A DNA stretch of 64,000 bases from Methanolobus sediminis. GTDB lineage: Archaea; Halobacteriota; Methanosarcinia; Methanosarcinales; Methanosarcinaceae. A model generated the notes under the pieces. It searched no databases and had not been told where the DNA came from. It saw nothing but the letters and a program-made list of their open reading frames with translations. Both the position numbers and the translations under genes were made by a program. The first letter of the stretch is position 1; every line of letters starts with the position of its first letter. The DNA lies in assembly GCF_031312595.1 (NCBI RefSeq), contig NZ_CP133592.1:868001-932000 (forward strand), given 5' to 3'. Of this stretch, positions 48,209 to 58,377 are shown piece by piece.

Positions 48209-49679
48209 AATCGTCCCGTACACTAAATATAGGTAAATCTTTACCCCTATACTCGAGGTCAAGGAGGTCAAGCTGGTATTTAATGGTATCTCTCATTTTA
48301 CGCGCCCTGTCAAGGCAATAGCGCTTGAACTCACGGGAATGGATGTCACTGGGTTCGCGCACATTTGGATAAAGCAATTTCAGATATGCCGTTGCAATAC
48401 GTTTTACAGCTTCAGTATCCCGCGTATCAGCAGCATCTGGCACTTCTATAAGTTCATCTACTATTGCACGATAACTCATATCCTCCCTTAATTCATGCAT
48501 AATTGAACAGAAATATTCAGAATTAAGAGCCCACCCTGAAATTTTAAGGTCATCGTTCATTCGAGGAATATTCCAACCTTTGATAAAACCATGAAATCGC
48601 TCTACCAACGCGGATTCGTGAAACACATTTGGTAATTCCTCAAACATATTGCTATAGCCATTTGAATCCATAGTTTCCTTCTTTATGTTTCCACAAAGAA
48701 TAATACCTGCATCAGCGGTTCCCTCATAGTTGCCGACAGTATAGATTCCAGATTCAAGATATCCTTTAAGAGCAGCCCTCATTTCATTAACATCTGTAAA
48801 AGATATTGTCTGTACTTCATCTAAAGTAATAAAATCATTTCCAGAAACTAAGCCTTCCTTGCGTTTGCTTTGGTCATAAAACATTTTTGCGCGACTCATA
48901 ACGCCACCACTTGAAAGCCAACCGAAGCGACTAACACGTCCAAATAGGTAAGATTTTCCGGTTCCCTTTGGCGCAAGCTCAATGAGGTTTAATCGCTTTT
49001 CGACAAAAGGAAGCAAGCGAGTCAGCATTGTCAGTTTTTTTTCTTCATCTCCGAGGTAACCACTTGCGTTGTAATCAACAGCGCCTAAAAGGACGTCAAT
49101 CCATTCTGAAGTACTGAATTCACGACGAGCATCTTTGTAGTAATCAATGTCGATTGTATATGGACAGAAGCTCTTAAAATCAGTAAGCTTGATTTTGCCT
49201 CTGTTAGCTCCTTTGGCTTTGTTCCGGGAGAATTGCATGTCGTAGTCATCAGGAGGTCGATAGCCAATTTCGATTAAACCCCAAGTCTCTCGTCCACGAA
49301 CCAAAGCTTCTTTACAACTATCCCATACGCTATTTTCAATGATAGTATCTTTGCTTGCAAGACCAAAGTCAGGAAGAGAAAAAGATACCTCCCCAGTTTT
49401 AATATCTATATCCACAGATACCTTGGCGAGAAACTTCACACGTTCATTTTCAATAATGACCCTGTTTTTGATCGCTATCCAGTCATCCTTACGAGGTATA
49501 TATATGCGAACGAATTCAGCCACTTCATCTGAATTAAAATACCCTTCATCGTCCTGAAATTTTTTTAAAAGCCAGTCGCGCATGAAAGAAGGTAGACTAA
49601 GTGCAGAAAAGAAGTTGCTTTTCTTAAGATCCTTATACACAACCATCTCGTCAAAACAAATTCGCAATTTATCAGTCAT
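48192..49679 (-). CDS. brxL: BrxL-like ATPase of the BREX system (short form)
   Basis: A 495-aa protein. The AAA+ core has Walker A ELAPKGTGKSYLFGRVS (about residue 238) and Walker B NDFITLDEVQTI (about 283), typical for BrxL. N-terminal half (PSFMRDWLLKKFQDDEG, RVIIENERVKFLAKVSVDID) fits BrxL as well. Family members of type 1 systems are about 680 aa with a Lon protease-like C-terminal domain; this protein ends after the AAA+ helical region at DDYDTQK. ATG 49679 has AAGGAGGA upstream. BrxL is needed for DNA targeting/exclusion. Confidence 0.85.
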   Translation of the reverse strand: MTDKLRICFDEMVVYKDLKKSNFFSALSLPSFMRDWLLKKFQDDEGYFNSDEVAEFVRIYIPRKDDWIAIKNRVIIENERVKFLAKVSVDIDIKTGEVSFSLPDFGLASKDTIIENSVWDSCKEALVRGRETWGLIEIGYRPPDDYDMQFSRNKAKGANRGKIKLTDFKSFCPYTIDIDYYKDARREFSTSEWIDVLLGAVDYNASGYLGDEEKKLTMLTRLLPFVEKRLNLIELAPKGTGKSYLFGRVSRFGWLSSGGVMSRAKMFYDQSKRKEGLVSGNDFITLDEVQTISFTDVNEMRAALKGYLESGIYTVGNYEGTADAGIILCGNIKKETMDSNGYSNMFEELPNVFHESALVERFHGFIKGWNIPRMNDDLKISGWALNSEYFCSIMHELREDMSYRAIVDELIEVPDAADTRDTEAVKRIATAYLKLLYPNVREPSDIHSREFKRYCLDRARKMRDTIKYQLDLLDLEYRGKDLPIFSVRDDYDTQK

Positions 49680-49693
49680 CAAAAATCCTCCTT

Positions 49694-51949
49694 TTAAAAT
49701 AAATCATCAAATGCGTCGTTGACCTTACCACTCTTGCCTTGTGCCTTGATATGTATTTCCCCAATTAAATCATCACCAGCATAAACATCGGCACGATAAT
49801 CACCCGCGCGCTTTATATCAGGAAGTACAACATTGTGGTGATTACTATCAAGCGGGGAAGCGGAATAGCGTTTGCCATTCAAGATGACCGACACGTTCTT
49901 CAATGGAGAGTTAAAGAACAGTGTTACCTCTGCTCCTGTGCGGAAATCAACAGTAACAAATTCTTCTACCATTTCAACGGTTATATCCTTGTCCTTTAAT
50001 GTTAGTTCGATAATTGGAACGACGACTTCCTCAAGTGAAGCACCTCCGTGGACCTCAACATTGGCAGCCCGACTTCCTTTGAAACGCCCGTAATCTGCAA
50101 GTACGAGGTATCCGTTCTCTTCAGCAGCAAAAGGCAAGTCATATGGCTCAAACGATTTACAGCAACGTCCGGAATGCTCGCCTTTGGTGTCGGTTTCGTA
50201 TCGTTCCTCCTTGCGTCGCAATACAGCAAGGCGAGAGGCCCCGTGGTCACTTGCAATCAGAAAACGCTTACACTTACGCATACCAAGTTCGGTAGCTGCT
50301 TCATAAATAACCTCTTCTATGATGCTAAGTTCTTTTGCAAGATGGATTGGTAAAATATTGTTCTCAAAATTATACCCACCGTCATCGCTATGCTTAGTGT
50401 CATCGAGTTTATCGTTTTTTCTTTTTCTACCGCGCCAAGCATCATAAAAATCGTGATTAATAGAAGTTATAGTTGGTAACTCTGCACGAGCAATATTAAT
50501 TGAAATAGATAGCCCACGCTGGCGAACCAATTCTAATATGAATGCCATATACTCAACACCAAGCGCATCGAGCCAATAAAGGTAGGTATCGTCTTTACTC
50601 AAACCTTCGATAATTTCATTGCGCGTGGGTAATCGATTATAATTACGGCTTTTGGCGAAACTTTCCACTTTATCTATGAAATCGTCTTCAAGCATGTTTA
50701 AAACTTTCTGTCGTTTATAGGCCTCAAAATACTCAGTCAGTAGGTTAGACAGGTCACCACAATTAAAGACATATTCTCTCAAATAAGCTGCCAATGCGGG
50801 GTATATATAGGAAATCTGCGGTATAATACCATGTTGCGAAACCCAAGCTATAACCTCTTCGCGCTCAGTTTTAGTTCCATCCGTCAGCTTGAAGATACTC
50901 TCAGATGGGTCCTTGCGATTATTTACGACAAAATCAGCGACATCGGGCTCTGGGAATTTTTCCACAAGTGTTTTTCTCTCAGCATAAAACGTGCAAAATT
51001 GTTTATCATTGTGAGAAACATTGATTATTGCATTCAGCACATTCATCTTAAAGTCTTCAAAACGATCCGTAGTATCCAGTACGAAGCGCAAATAGCTATT
51101 TGACAGAGTATCAGATTTACTTTTCAAGGCAATGAAGTAAAGCCAATTCCTATATTCAAGCCCGGCAACTTTGACATAGAAGTTTGATTCAAGCATGCTG
51201 TCAAAGCCGTTTTTCTCTAACACAGCATCAAGTGAACCCTCGTTTCGCATTAATTCCATTAGTAGTTCAGCCCACTGCTCATCACTACCACAGGAGCGCA
51301 GCAAGCTGAAACCAGGCATGGAAAATTTAATGCCCTCGTAGGCATCGGTTATTTTATGAACATTAAATAGAGCATTATCAAAATTAAGCGTTGTGCTGAC
51401 GACAACATTGCCTGATAAACCACTTTCGAGTTCTAAGAGCAGAGTCTTAATTCCCAGTGAAGTCGGTAGGTCAACAGATGGATCAGCTAGTGTAAAAGAT
51501 AAATCGCAATCTACTTTTTCATGTATACATAAGCGTCGACTGTCAAAGCGAGGGTCTCTTTGCAAGTCCTTTATTTGAGTGGCAACTCCACGCAAAAGCA
51601 AAATCACTTTGGTGCTTCCAATGTTAAGGTCTTTCAATTGCAGCAAAATATTCGTGGTTACAATGCTTCCACTAAGAGCAAGATATTCTCCAAGTCCGAT
51701 AACAACCAATCGTTTGTTACTCCCGTTCACATCGGCGGTTTTGAGGCGTTCAAGCAAACCGTCAATATCTGGCAATCTATCATCGCTGCAATGGTCACTC
51801 AATTTAACGAAATCAAATCCTAATTCAAGCAGTTTCCCCTTAATATCCTTATACTTCTCATCGCCCACAACAAGAAAATATGGAGTCGTAACGGGAGAGG
51901 ACAGATAGTTTTTTACTGCTTGAATCAACATCTTCTCACTCACCTTCAT
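49694..51949 (-). CDS. pglZ: PglZ-domain protein (BREX phosphatase-like)
   Basis: A 751-aa protein. The alkaline phosphatase-like PglZ domain lies in the second half (about 460-650): SISINIARAELPTITSINHDFYD, then CKRFLIASDHGASRLAVLRR with the metal-binding SDHGASR, and a VHGGASLEEVVVPI motif. The C-terminal 80 residues are an Ig-like domain (VTLFFNSPLKNVSVILNGKRY). PglZ is the hallmark of BREX and Pgl systems. ATG 51949 lies inside the BrxC end; ATG 51931 (GGTGAG upstream) is the alternative. Confidence 0.9.
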   Translation of the reverse strand: MKVSEKMLIQAVKNYLSSPVTTPYFLVVGDEKYKDIKGKLLELGFDFVKLSDHCSDDRLPDIDGLLERLKTADVNGSNKRLVVIGLGEYLALSGSIVTTNILLQLKDLNIGSTKVILLLRGVATQIKDLQRDPRFDSRRLCIHEKVDCDLSFTLADPSVDLPTSLGIKTLLLELESGLSGNVVVSTTLNFDNALFNVHKITDAYEGIKFSMPGFSLLRSCGSDEQWAELLMELMRNEGSLDAVLEKNGFDSMLESNFYVKVAGLEYRNWLYFIALKSKSDTLSNSYLRFVLDTTDRFEDFKMNVLNAIINVSHNDKQFCTFYAERKTLVEKFPEPDVADFVVNNRKDPSESIFKLTDGTKTEREEVIAWVSQHGIIPQISYIYPALAAYLREYVFNCGDLSNLLTEYFEAYKRQKVLNMLEDDFIDKVESFAKSRNYNRLPTRNEIIEGLSKDDTYLYWLDALGVEYMAFILELVRQRGLSISINIARAELPTITSINHDFYDAWRGRKRKNDKLDDTKHSDDGGYNFENNILPIHLAKELSIIEEVIYEAATELGMRKCKRFLIASDHGASRLAVLRRKEERYETDTKGEHSGRCCKSFEPYDLPFAAEENGYLVLADYGRFKGSRAANVEVHGGASLEEVVVPIIELTLKDKDITVEMVEEFVTVDFRTGAEVTLFFNSPLKNVSVILNGKRYSASPLDSNHHNVVLPDIKRAGDYRADVYAGDDLIGEIHIKAQGKSGKVNDAFDDLF

Positions 51950-54900
51950 TTGTTATAATTTCAATCCCGATGGTCATGTTTTCCCTAACGAGCCGCTTAA
52001 GGTACTGCTTCAATTGGGCATCGTTCATTTTGTCAATTTTCTTGAGAACCATGTCGCTACCCCCAGCGTTGTATTCGACTTCAGCAAGCGTCTTGATTTT
52101 ATTTTTGATACTTGGATTTTCGTACCATTCATAGGTGTCGATAGACATACATTCAAGTTCATCCCTAATATTGTCCAGATTTGGGAGTAAAGCTTGGTAT
52201 TCACCGACAAAAACACATCCAAAAGATGTATTGCGTTTAGTATCGTCCATTAAGACTTCAAATAGGCTCGTATTTTCAAGGAAATCAAGTGCACCTCTTA
52301 TTTCCGAATCATTAGACACGTTTCTATTGAGTGTGTCAAACGCTTTTTTCGCCGCGTCAAACTCGTTTTCAGATACACAGCAAAGTATCGGGGTTCTATA
52401 ACGGCTTGACCATTCACGAGGGTTTTTTGTCCCGGTCTTCTCTTTCCAAAGAGTGAGCATTTGCGTTTTCAACTGGTTTTTACGGAATTCCTCCGCAGCT
52501 GTCTTAACTTTTGCGTTGCACACAGTCGGTTGAAGTTCGAACATCCTTGTTGGTAGTTTACTCTTTATCTCGTTGATATCGGAGTTGTCCAAGTCCTTAA
52601 GATACGGGGCATAAACATCAATGAATATTTGCATATCGTTGTTAAGCAAATCACGAACCTGTGCACTCTTTCCCGTCAGTTCTAAAAGGAAAACCTTATG
52701 CTGCTCTGGCAACAAGCTCGATTCGTGATATATTCCCTGAAGTATATCAAGGAGTTTACTCAGTGAAGGAAACTTTGCTCGCAATGCTTCGCAAGAAACG
52801 GTCATAAAATTCAACCGATCGCACCATTCTTTAAATGCTTCTGAAAGAGAATGGGCATTCGTGTTCAACAGGATGTTGCTTTCTTTGACAATGCTGTAAT
52901 TGGTCTTAAGTTTGCGAATCTCATCCTCGCCTATCTGCCTGTCCCACAAGCAGAAATGCTTCACCGAGAACAAATCACGAATATCTGAGAGTACGTTTTC
53001 ATTAGAGCCGATTTCATTAGCAAGTGATAGAATCGTGCCCTCCTCGAATGAGCTCAAAAAGCCGCGCATTCCATTTTGGCAGTTTTCATCTGTGATAAGA
53101 GCCGCTAAGTTCTCAGCAAGCGTTGTTTTAACTGTAGCAACCTTGCCAATTTCAACAGCTATTTTGTGTGCTTCGTTGCCCTCTTTTTGAACGAGTTCAA
53201 TATATTTTTGAACAACATCATAAACACCATAATCGTCAACTTCATCAAGGCACCACACGGGCAATCCAAATCCACGCATTTTTGCAGCCACCACAGCAGC
53301 AGCCTGCCCCGCCGACGAACAAGAATTGGGCGCAATGCTCCACGCATTTTCAGTTAGTTTATAGAACGCCATTTCGTCGGCAGTCATTTTTACAATGTAA
53401 GTTGGTTTTGGAGTTTTTCCAATATAGTTCCCAATCATCTCAGCGAGTTTGTCTTGTGTCATGGATTCATGCCCACCGGATGAATCGCTGTAACGGAACG
53501 GCTCACCACCGTATTCTTTCAATAGGAAACCTGCAAGAAACGCTGAAAGGTTGCATTGTGAAAAACCGTACCTCTCTTCAAGGAAATCATATATGTCACC
53601 TATCGAAATCTGCCCATCGCGGTCAAACGCGGACTCTATCAACTTGTCAATCTCGATTTTAATCTTTGAAATCGACTCGGTTGCCGTGAGTGGATCTTCC
53701 CAGTATTTATCTTTCTCCCACACAGTAGGTAAAACATGCTTCTCTACACCAGTCATAACACCACTTGTGCTTTGTATAATACCGCTTTTTGCACATGCTT
53801 TTACTGATGGGGTCAACTTAAGCTGATTTTCAGTAAGGCTTCTGTTAAAATCGGGGATATAATTGAATTTGGTAGTCACTATGGTCTGGAGAACACTTGC
53901 TACGCCTTGCCCATTGCCGAGTTTCTCACCCTCTTGATTTGCATAGGTATATACGACAAACGGACCGTTGTAAACACGGTTCTTCCAGTCCTGGTCTAAA
54001 ACATGTTTTGCCTTGTCGGCACTTTCTTGTGATGTTAAATTGTTGCTTCCACTATAGTACATAGCCATGGCAGAAAAATCGACATACTGTTCAAAAGCTT
54101 CAATACCGAGAGGAGTAGAGAGCGCATCGATGAATACAATGTTCTCGTATTGTTCATCTGCGACCACCGTTTTAATCTTCTTGCGGAAACTTGCGGCTTC
54201 GGCATCGTCTTTGGCAAACGCTATAACAGCATGGAATTTCCACCCAGTGTCTTTGTCACGTAAATAACTTATTGTGCGGGTAAAGTCTGCAGTGGTCACT
54301 GGCGTAATTTTTCCTGTATTCGATTCAGTCTCAAACCGCAAACTAAGCGCAGTAGATAGAGAGAGTACGGTTGAAAGACCACCCTCAGCAACAAGTTTCG
54401 AGGTTGTGCTGCTTTGACGGATCTTTTGTTTATGACCGTCAATTTTTGCTTGGTCGCCGGCAAGCACTGCGGCAGCAAAAACATTCCTCCCGCCACCTAT
54501 CGGATGGGTAACCAAAACTCCTTTTGTAACAAGCTGTTTAGCAATATTTTTGCAGTTCAGGTCCAAGCCTGATGATATCCCTTCAAACACATAACTAAGA
54601 TTTTGTTCTGTAGCCTTAAACAAATCAATCGTGCCACCCAATCGTTGATCAATCGCCTGCATTATCAGGATGGCTTTGAGGACAACTTTTTCCTCATCTC
54701 TTAAATTTTGCTGTTGGGGAAATGTGTCTAAAATAAGCCGAATGTCTGTGGTGAGGTTATCCCTTCCTTTTTCGTAGAAAAAGTTCCATAACATATCCAC
54801 TGTGAGCAGTTGATGGTCATCAAAGGGTCCAAAGTTCTTGATAAACCACTGGAACGCCTTCACGTCATCCGTGTTTGATGATTTTATAAAGTCGAACATA

Positions 54901-56087
54901 CTGCGCTGATTGGACTTAAATGCAGAAGCTATATTTTTTAGTAAGAATGCTGCCATAGGATGGAGTGGCATAATGCCTTTCATTGCTTTCGGATTGGTGA
55001 TTTTTGCCGCTTTCATAACCGCCACACGGGAGGAACTGACACTACTGTTCAAATCATCAGCCAATTCATCCCAGTTGTTTTTTGCAGCTGCCTTCACGCT
55101 GAAGGCATGGCCAATGAGATCAAAAGCAATGTTATCCGGCAGAGCTATGTTTACAGAAATAAAGCGGTCGCGAATTTTTGTCCAAGTTGTATCAGCCGTT
55201 CTAAACAGCTGTCCTGACTCATGTGTAACTATAATAAAATAAAAAGGCTTTAAGCTAACCAATTCTACTATTTTTTGGAACTCGGACAAGCTCTCTCGGT
55301 TGTTCTTAAAATAGTCAGAAAATTCGTCCCAAATAAATACAATTTTAATGTTATTATTTTGATCGATAACGTCCGTAAGCCAAGCCAATAGCCTGTCCGC
55401 ATCGATATTCAATGCGGTAATGCCTTCTTTGTCCGCAAGGCGAAACAAATTATCCATCAGGTTTTTAACTTCGCCGTCCTTACGAAGGGCATTCAGCACC
55501 TCGTCAGCATTGGACTGTGGGAACAAAGATGACCATTCCGGTTTTTGTAAAAGCTCATCAAAAAATATCTTATGCGAAGGTTCATCAATCCAAGCGATGA
55601 CACTTTCTTTCAACGTATTTTCTCCTGCATATAGCTCTTGCTCAATTAAGGCTGCTCTTATGCTATTCTGCACGGCAAGAAACAAGCCACGCGGAGAGGT
55701 GATATCGCCGGAAGCATAGCGGTGAACAGTCAATATTCCCTTTTGCTTATGACCCACAAGTTTTTCTAGCAAGTCAGGTTTCATTTTCAGATCTTCATAT
55801 CTACTCCAATAGGCACGAAGTTCTTCTTCCGACACCTCCAGAATTTTCTTTAAAGCATATGCACATTGTGATTTCCCTGTACCGTAGGCACCCTCAATCC
55901 AAAGAGAACGCTTTTCTTGCCGAGCTAAGACACGCTCAATACTGCTTAGCATGTCAATAAAGGTCTGGTGTGGAAATGTCCGTGTCCAGAAATCGGGGCC
56001 TGCCGCCGCAATAGAGTAGTCGTTTATTTGCGGAAAGTATTCTTCGTCGATATCGAAGTATTCACAGTATTTAGGCATTTTAGTCAT
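51936..56087 (-). CDS. brxC: BrxC-like / DUF6079-type large ATPase
   Basis: A 1383-aa P-loop protein, the largest here. Walker A is SLWIEGAYGTGKSQ (residues about 66-73) and the Walker B region is IKIVFIWDEFSDYFKNNRESLSEF (about 245-265). The middle has a DNA-motor or winged-helix-rich region and the C-terminus contains long coiled stretches. Size and position between BrxP and PglZ fit the BrxC component. ATG 56087 has GGAGGA 8 bases upstream and overlaps the brxP stop by 8 bases. Likely an ATP-driven component of the defence complex. Confidence 0.88.
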   Translation of the reverse strand: MTKMPKYCEYFDIDEEYFPQINDYSIAAAGPDFWTRTFPHQTFIDMLSSIERVLARQEKRSLWIEGAYGTGKSQCAYALKKILEVSEEELRAYWSRYEDLKMKPDLLEKLVGHKQKGILTVHRYASGDITSPRGLFLAVQNSIRAALIEQELYAGENTLKESVIAWIDEPSHKIFFDELLQKPEWSSLFPQSNADEVLNALRKDGEVKNLMDNLFRLADKEGITALNIDADRLLAWLTDVIDQNNNIKIVFIWDEFSDYFKNNRESLSEFQKIVELVSLKPFYFIIVTHESGQLFRTADTTWTKIRDRFISVNIALPDNIAFDLIGHAFSVKAAAKNNWDELADDLNSSVSSSRVAVMKAAKITNPKAMKGIMPLHPMAAFLLKNIASAFKSNQRSMFDFIKSSNTDDVKAFQWFIKNFGPFDDHQLLTVDMLWNFFYEKGRDNLTTDIRLILDTFPQQQNLRDEEKVVLKAILIMQAIDQRLGGTIDLFKATEQNLSYVFEGISSGLDLNCKNIAKQLVTKGVLVTHPIGGGRNVFAAAVLAGDQAKIDGHKQKIRQSSTTSKLVAEGGLSTVLSLSTALSLRFETESNTGKITPVTTADFTRTISYLRDKDTGWKFHAVIAFAKDDAEAASFRKKIKTVVADEQYENIVFIDALSTPLGIEAFEQYVDFSAMAMYYSGSNNLTSQESADKAKHVLDQDWKNRVYNGPFVVYTYANQEGEKLGNGQGVASVLQTIVTTKFNYIPDFNRSLTENQLKLTPSVKACAKSGIIQSTSGVMTGVEKHVLPTVWEKDKYWEDPLTATESISKIKIEIDKLIESAFDRDGQISIGDIYDFLEERYGFSQCNLSAFLAGFLLKEYGGEPFRYSDSSGGHESMTQDKLAEMIGNYIGKTPKPTYIVKMTADEMAFYKLTENAWSIAPNSCSSAGQAAAVVAAKMRGFGLPVWCLDEVDDYGVYDVVQKYIELVQKEGNEAHKIAVEIGKVATVKTTLAENLAALITDENCQNGMRGFLSSFEEGTILSLANEIGSNENVLSDIRDLFSVKHFCLWDRQIGEDEIRKLKTNYSIVKESNILLNTNAHSLSEAFKEWCDRLNFMTVSCEALRAKFPSLSKLLDILQGIYHESSLLPEQHKVFLLELTGKSAQVRDLLNNDMQIFIDVYAPYLKDLDNSDINEIKSKLPTRMFELQPTVCNAKVKTAAEEFRKNQLKTQMLTLWKEKTGTKNPREWSSRYRTPILCCVSENEFDAAKKAFDTLNRNVSNDSEIRGALDFLENTSLFEVLMDDTKRNTSFGCVFVGEYQALLPNLDNIRDELECMSIDTYEWYENPSIKNKIKTLAEVEYNAGGSDMVLKKIDKMNDAQLKQYLKRLVRENMTIGIEIITNEGE

Positions 56088-58377
56088 TTACGTGTTCCTC
56101 CTTAAACAAGTTGAGTACGTCTGACGAAGTTTTATCTTCCGCAAGCGTTATCTTTTCAAGGTCATGCGTGAATGAAGCTGTAATGAATTCCGGATATTTC
56201 GCCGACAGCCCAATTAATATCGGCGTAATATCCTCGCGATCAAGGCCGAAAACACGAGTAGGGCTTATCCCATCACGGTCTATACTGTCGTTCAAAAGGG
56301 TGGCGAGTGTGAACTCCTTATAATCCTTGCACTTTTCAGCGAATTTGAATAAGCCATACAGCACCACACGTGAGTCTGACAAAGTGCATTTTGTGCGGAC
56401 AAGGTCGCCATCATCGGTAACAAAACCAAAGCGTAGCGAAGTACCAAGCGGCAATTCAACAAGTTTTCCAAATGCACTATAAACAAATTTCACAACATTT
56501 TTACTACTGTTGCTTTCCAAGAGCATTGAAATAACAGTATCTCGGGGATACTTACGCCCGATCTCAAGATTCAAAACATACCAACGAATTTGCGGATTAT
56601 CAGCTGCAAAATTAGTGAGAATTATCCCCCATGCCGTATCTGTTTCCCAACCTAACCTTTCAATAAGTTCAGCTAATTCAGAAAAGTTATTCTTTTCGGT
56701 CAATCCTGCGTCTCTGAGAAAACGTTTAAATGTCTTCACTTGATTAGGACCTAAACCGGGGGCGTCCCAAAAACTATTTCTTTGTTCAAAAAAACGGAAA
56801 AACCAATCATTTTTGGGGAGTGTAGAATCAAAACAATTTATAGACATACTTTTCTCATCCTTTGGTATTCTTAGTGATCTATAAGCAAGGCAACCGTCCT
56901 CTATATCATGACACTTCAAGCAGTGTTCACAATCTGTAATCTTCAATCCAACATCAAACTTCAGATGTCCAAAGCTACAGTTTGTTTCACACGCTCCACA
57001 TTTGACACAATATGCTGATTTGCGAAAAACTTGTTTAAATAACTTACCGATAGTAGGATTTTCTTTAATATATGTTGTAGGTAATTGAACAGTATAACCA
57101 TTGGACAGTTTTCTAACTGTGTAAGGAATATGTCCAAAACCATCAAGTGTCTTAATCCATTCGTGCCAATCGGTTTTTGGTGCAGTGACTGTAATATTCA
57201 GGACATCGTCTTTTAGCATTTCGGAATAATTCATCACATTGCCAATCAAATCACGTCCACTTCTACGTGATACCCAGCCGCCCTCTGTGATGTAAGTATC
57301 TTTCCCAAAATTCCTTCCATTGGTCTTTCTTATCAATTCCAGATACATTTCGATTTCACGAGGGTAAACCATGCGCTTGACAAAATCCGCCTTTTTTATA
57401 GACATAGGACAGAATAAGCATCCTGCTCTTGAATGACCCTTTTTATACGCCTCGTTGATTAGAATACGATTTGCATATATGTATAACCACACCTCCGCAG
57501 ACGTCCATTCAAGGATAGAATTATGACTGTATTGACCCCTTTGTTTTTTGCCATAATTCTCATATTCATATTCTGCTCGGACTGCGCTTTCATGTGCACG
57601 AACACCTACAAATGCCAAGCCTGTATAATCATTTTTTCCTGTAATCTCACGCAACTTCAGCGTTTGCGGTGTACTTTTGTGCACGTTACAGCACCAACGT
57701 ATAACACGTGATGGGGGACCGAATAACTCCCAAGACTTTTCAGGCTTTAGGTGTGATCTTGCAACATGAAACAGTATCTCCTCTTTTTCACAAGCTTGTC
57801 GGGTTTTCTCTACTAAATCATAGGTATCTGGAAACTCCATCCCCGTATCACCAAACACAACCACATAGCTACCTTTCGGCAGAGCCTTTTTTACAAGATC
57901 AAGTAATACAGCACTATCTTTACCACCGGAATATGCAACATGGAAAAGGTCAAGCTTGTCTTTGTATTTTTCATAGATTGCCAGTATTTTTTTTACTGTA
58001 GTTTGTTCTAGGATTTCAAGCATATCTAGGTTTGCTTCAACCATCGCAGTAACGTCAATTTGGCGCAAAGCATTCCCATTTTGTTCAGGACTTATAGGTT
58101 CACCATTTTCATTTACGGGGATAATTATCTCTGGAGGGCTATGCAAATTACCGCCTTTAAGTTTAGCGACAAGTTTCCCGCGGTACCAATACCTATTTGC
58201 TTCAGCCCACATATAGGGAAAGTCATTCTGCTTGGCGTATCGCCAATATTTATCGAACCCATAAAGATCAAGTTCGGAAGCATAAACCGGACGAGGTTCT
58301 TTTGAGAATCCCGTCGGAGAGGAATTGAGCAATAATCCTCCAGTTTCTTCATCATATGTATACGAGTACAATCTCAA
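56080..58377 (-). CDS. brxP: BrxP: PAPS-reductase-like (DndC-related) protein with ferredoxin domain
   Basis: A 765-aa protein. Residues about 145-350 form an ATP-pyrophosphatase/PAPS reductase domain: P-loop YSGGKDSAVLLDL (150-155), VVFGDTGMEFPDTYDLVEKT, RWCCNVHK, LAFVGVRAHESAVRAEYE and GCLFCPMSIKKADF. The Cys motifs RWCC and CLFCP match the Fe-S ligand sites of DndC-type enzymes. Residues about 455-495 form a two-cluster ferredoxin segment (YCVKCGACETNC and CEHCLKCHDIEDGC). TTG 58377 overlaps the stop of the upstream gene (TTGA). Expected role: sulfur transfer or DNA modification in type 4 BREX. Confidence 0.9.
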   Translation of the reverse strand: MRLYSYTYDEETGGLLLNSSPTGFSKEPRPVYASELDLYGFDKYWRYAKQNDFPYMWAEANRYWYRGKLVAKLKGGNLHSPPEIIIPVNENGEPISPEQNGNALRQIDVTAMVEANLDMLEILEQTTVKKILAIYEKYKDKLDLFHVAYSGGKDSAVLLDLVKKALPKGSYVVVFGDTGMEFPDTYDLVEKTRQACEKEEILFHVARSHLKPEKSWELFGPPSRVIRWCCNVHKSTPQTLKLREITGKNDYTGLAFVGVRAHESAVRAEYEYENYGKKQRGQYSHNSILEWTSAEVWLYIYANRILINEAYKKGHSRAGCLFCPMSIKKADFVKRMVYPREIEMYLELIRKTNGRNFGKDTYITEGGWVSRRSGRDLIGNVMNYSEMLKDDVLNITVTAPKTDWHEWIKTLDGFGHIPYTVRKLSNGYTVQLPTTYIKENPTIGKLFKQVFRKSAYCVKCGACETNCSFGHLKFDVGLKITDCEHCLKCHDIEDGCLAYRSLRIPKDEKSMSINCFDSTLPKNDWFFRFFEQRNSFWDAPGLGPNQVKTFKRFLRDAGLTEKNNFSELAELIERLGWETDTAWGIILTNFAADNPQIRWYVLNLEIGRKYPRDTVISMLLESNSSKNVVKFVYSAFGKLVELPLGTSLRFGFVTDDGDLVRTKCTLSDSRVVLYGLFKFAEKCKDYKEFTLATLLNDSIDRDGISPTRVFGLDREDITPILIGLSAKYPEFITASFTHDLEKITLAEDKTSSDVLNLFKEEHVND

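Noticed and set aside
54960-55242. + strand frames inside brxC and pglZ
   Set aside because: They are antisense to long, motif-bearing genes and have no family features or start signals.
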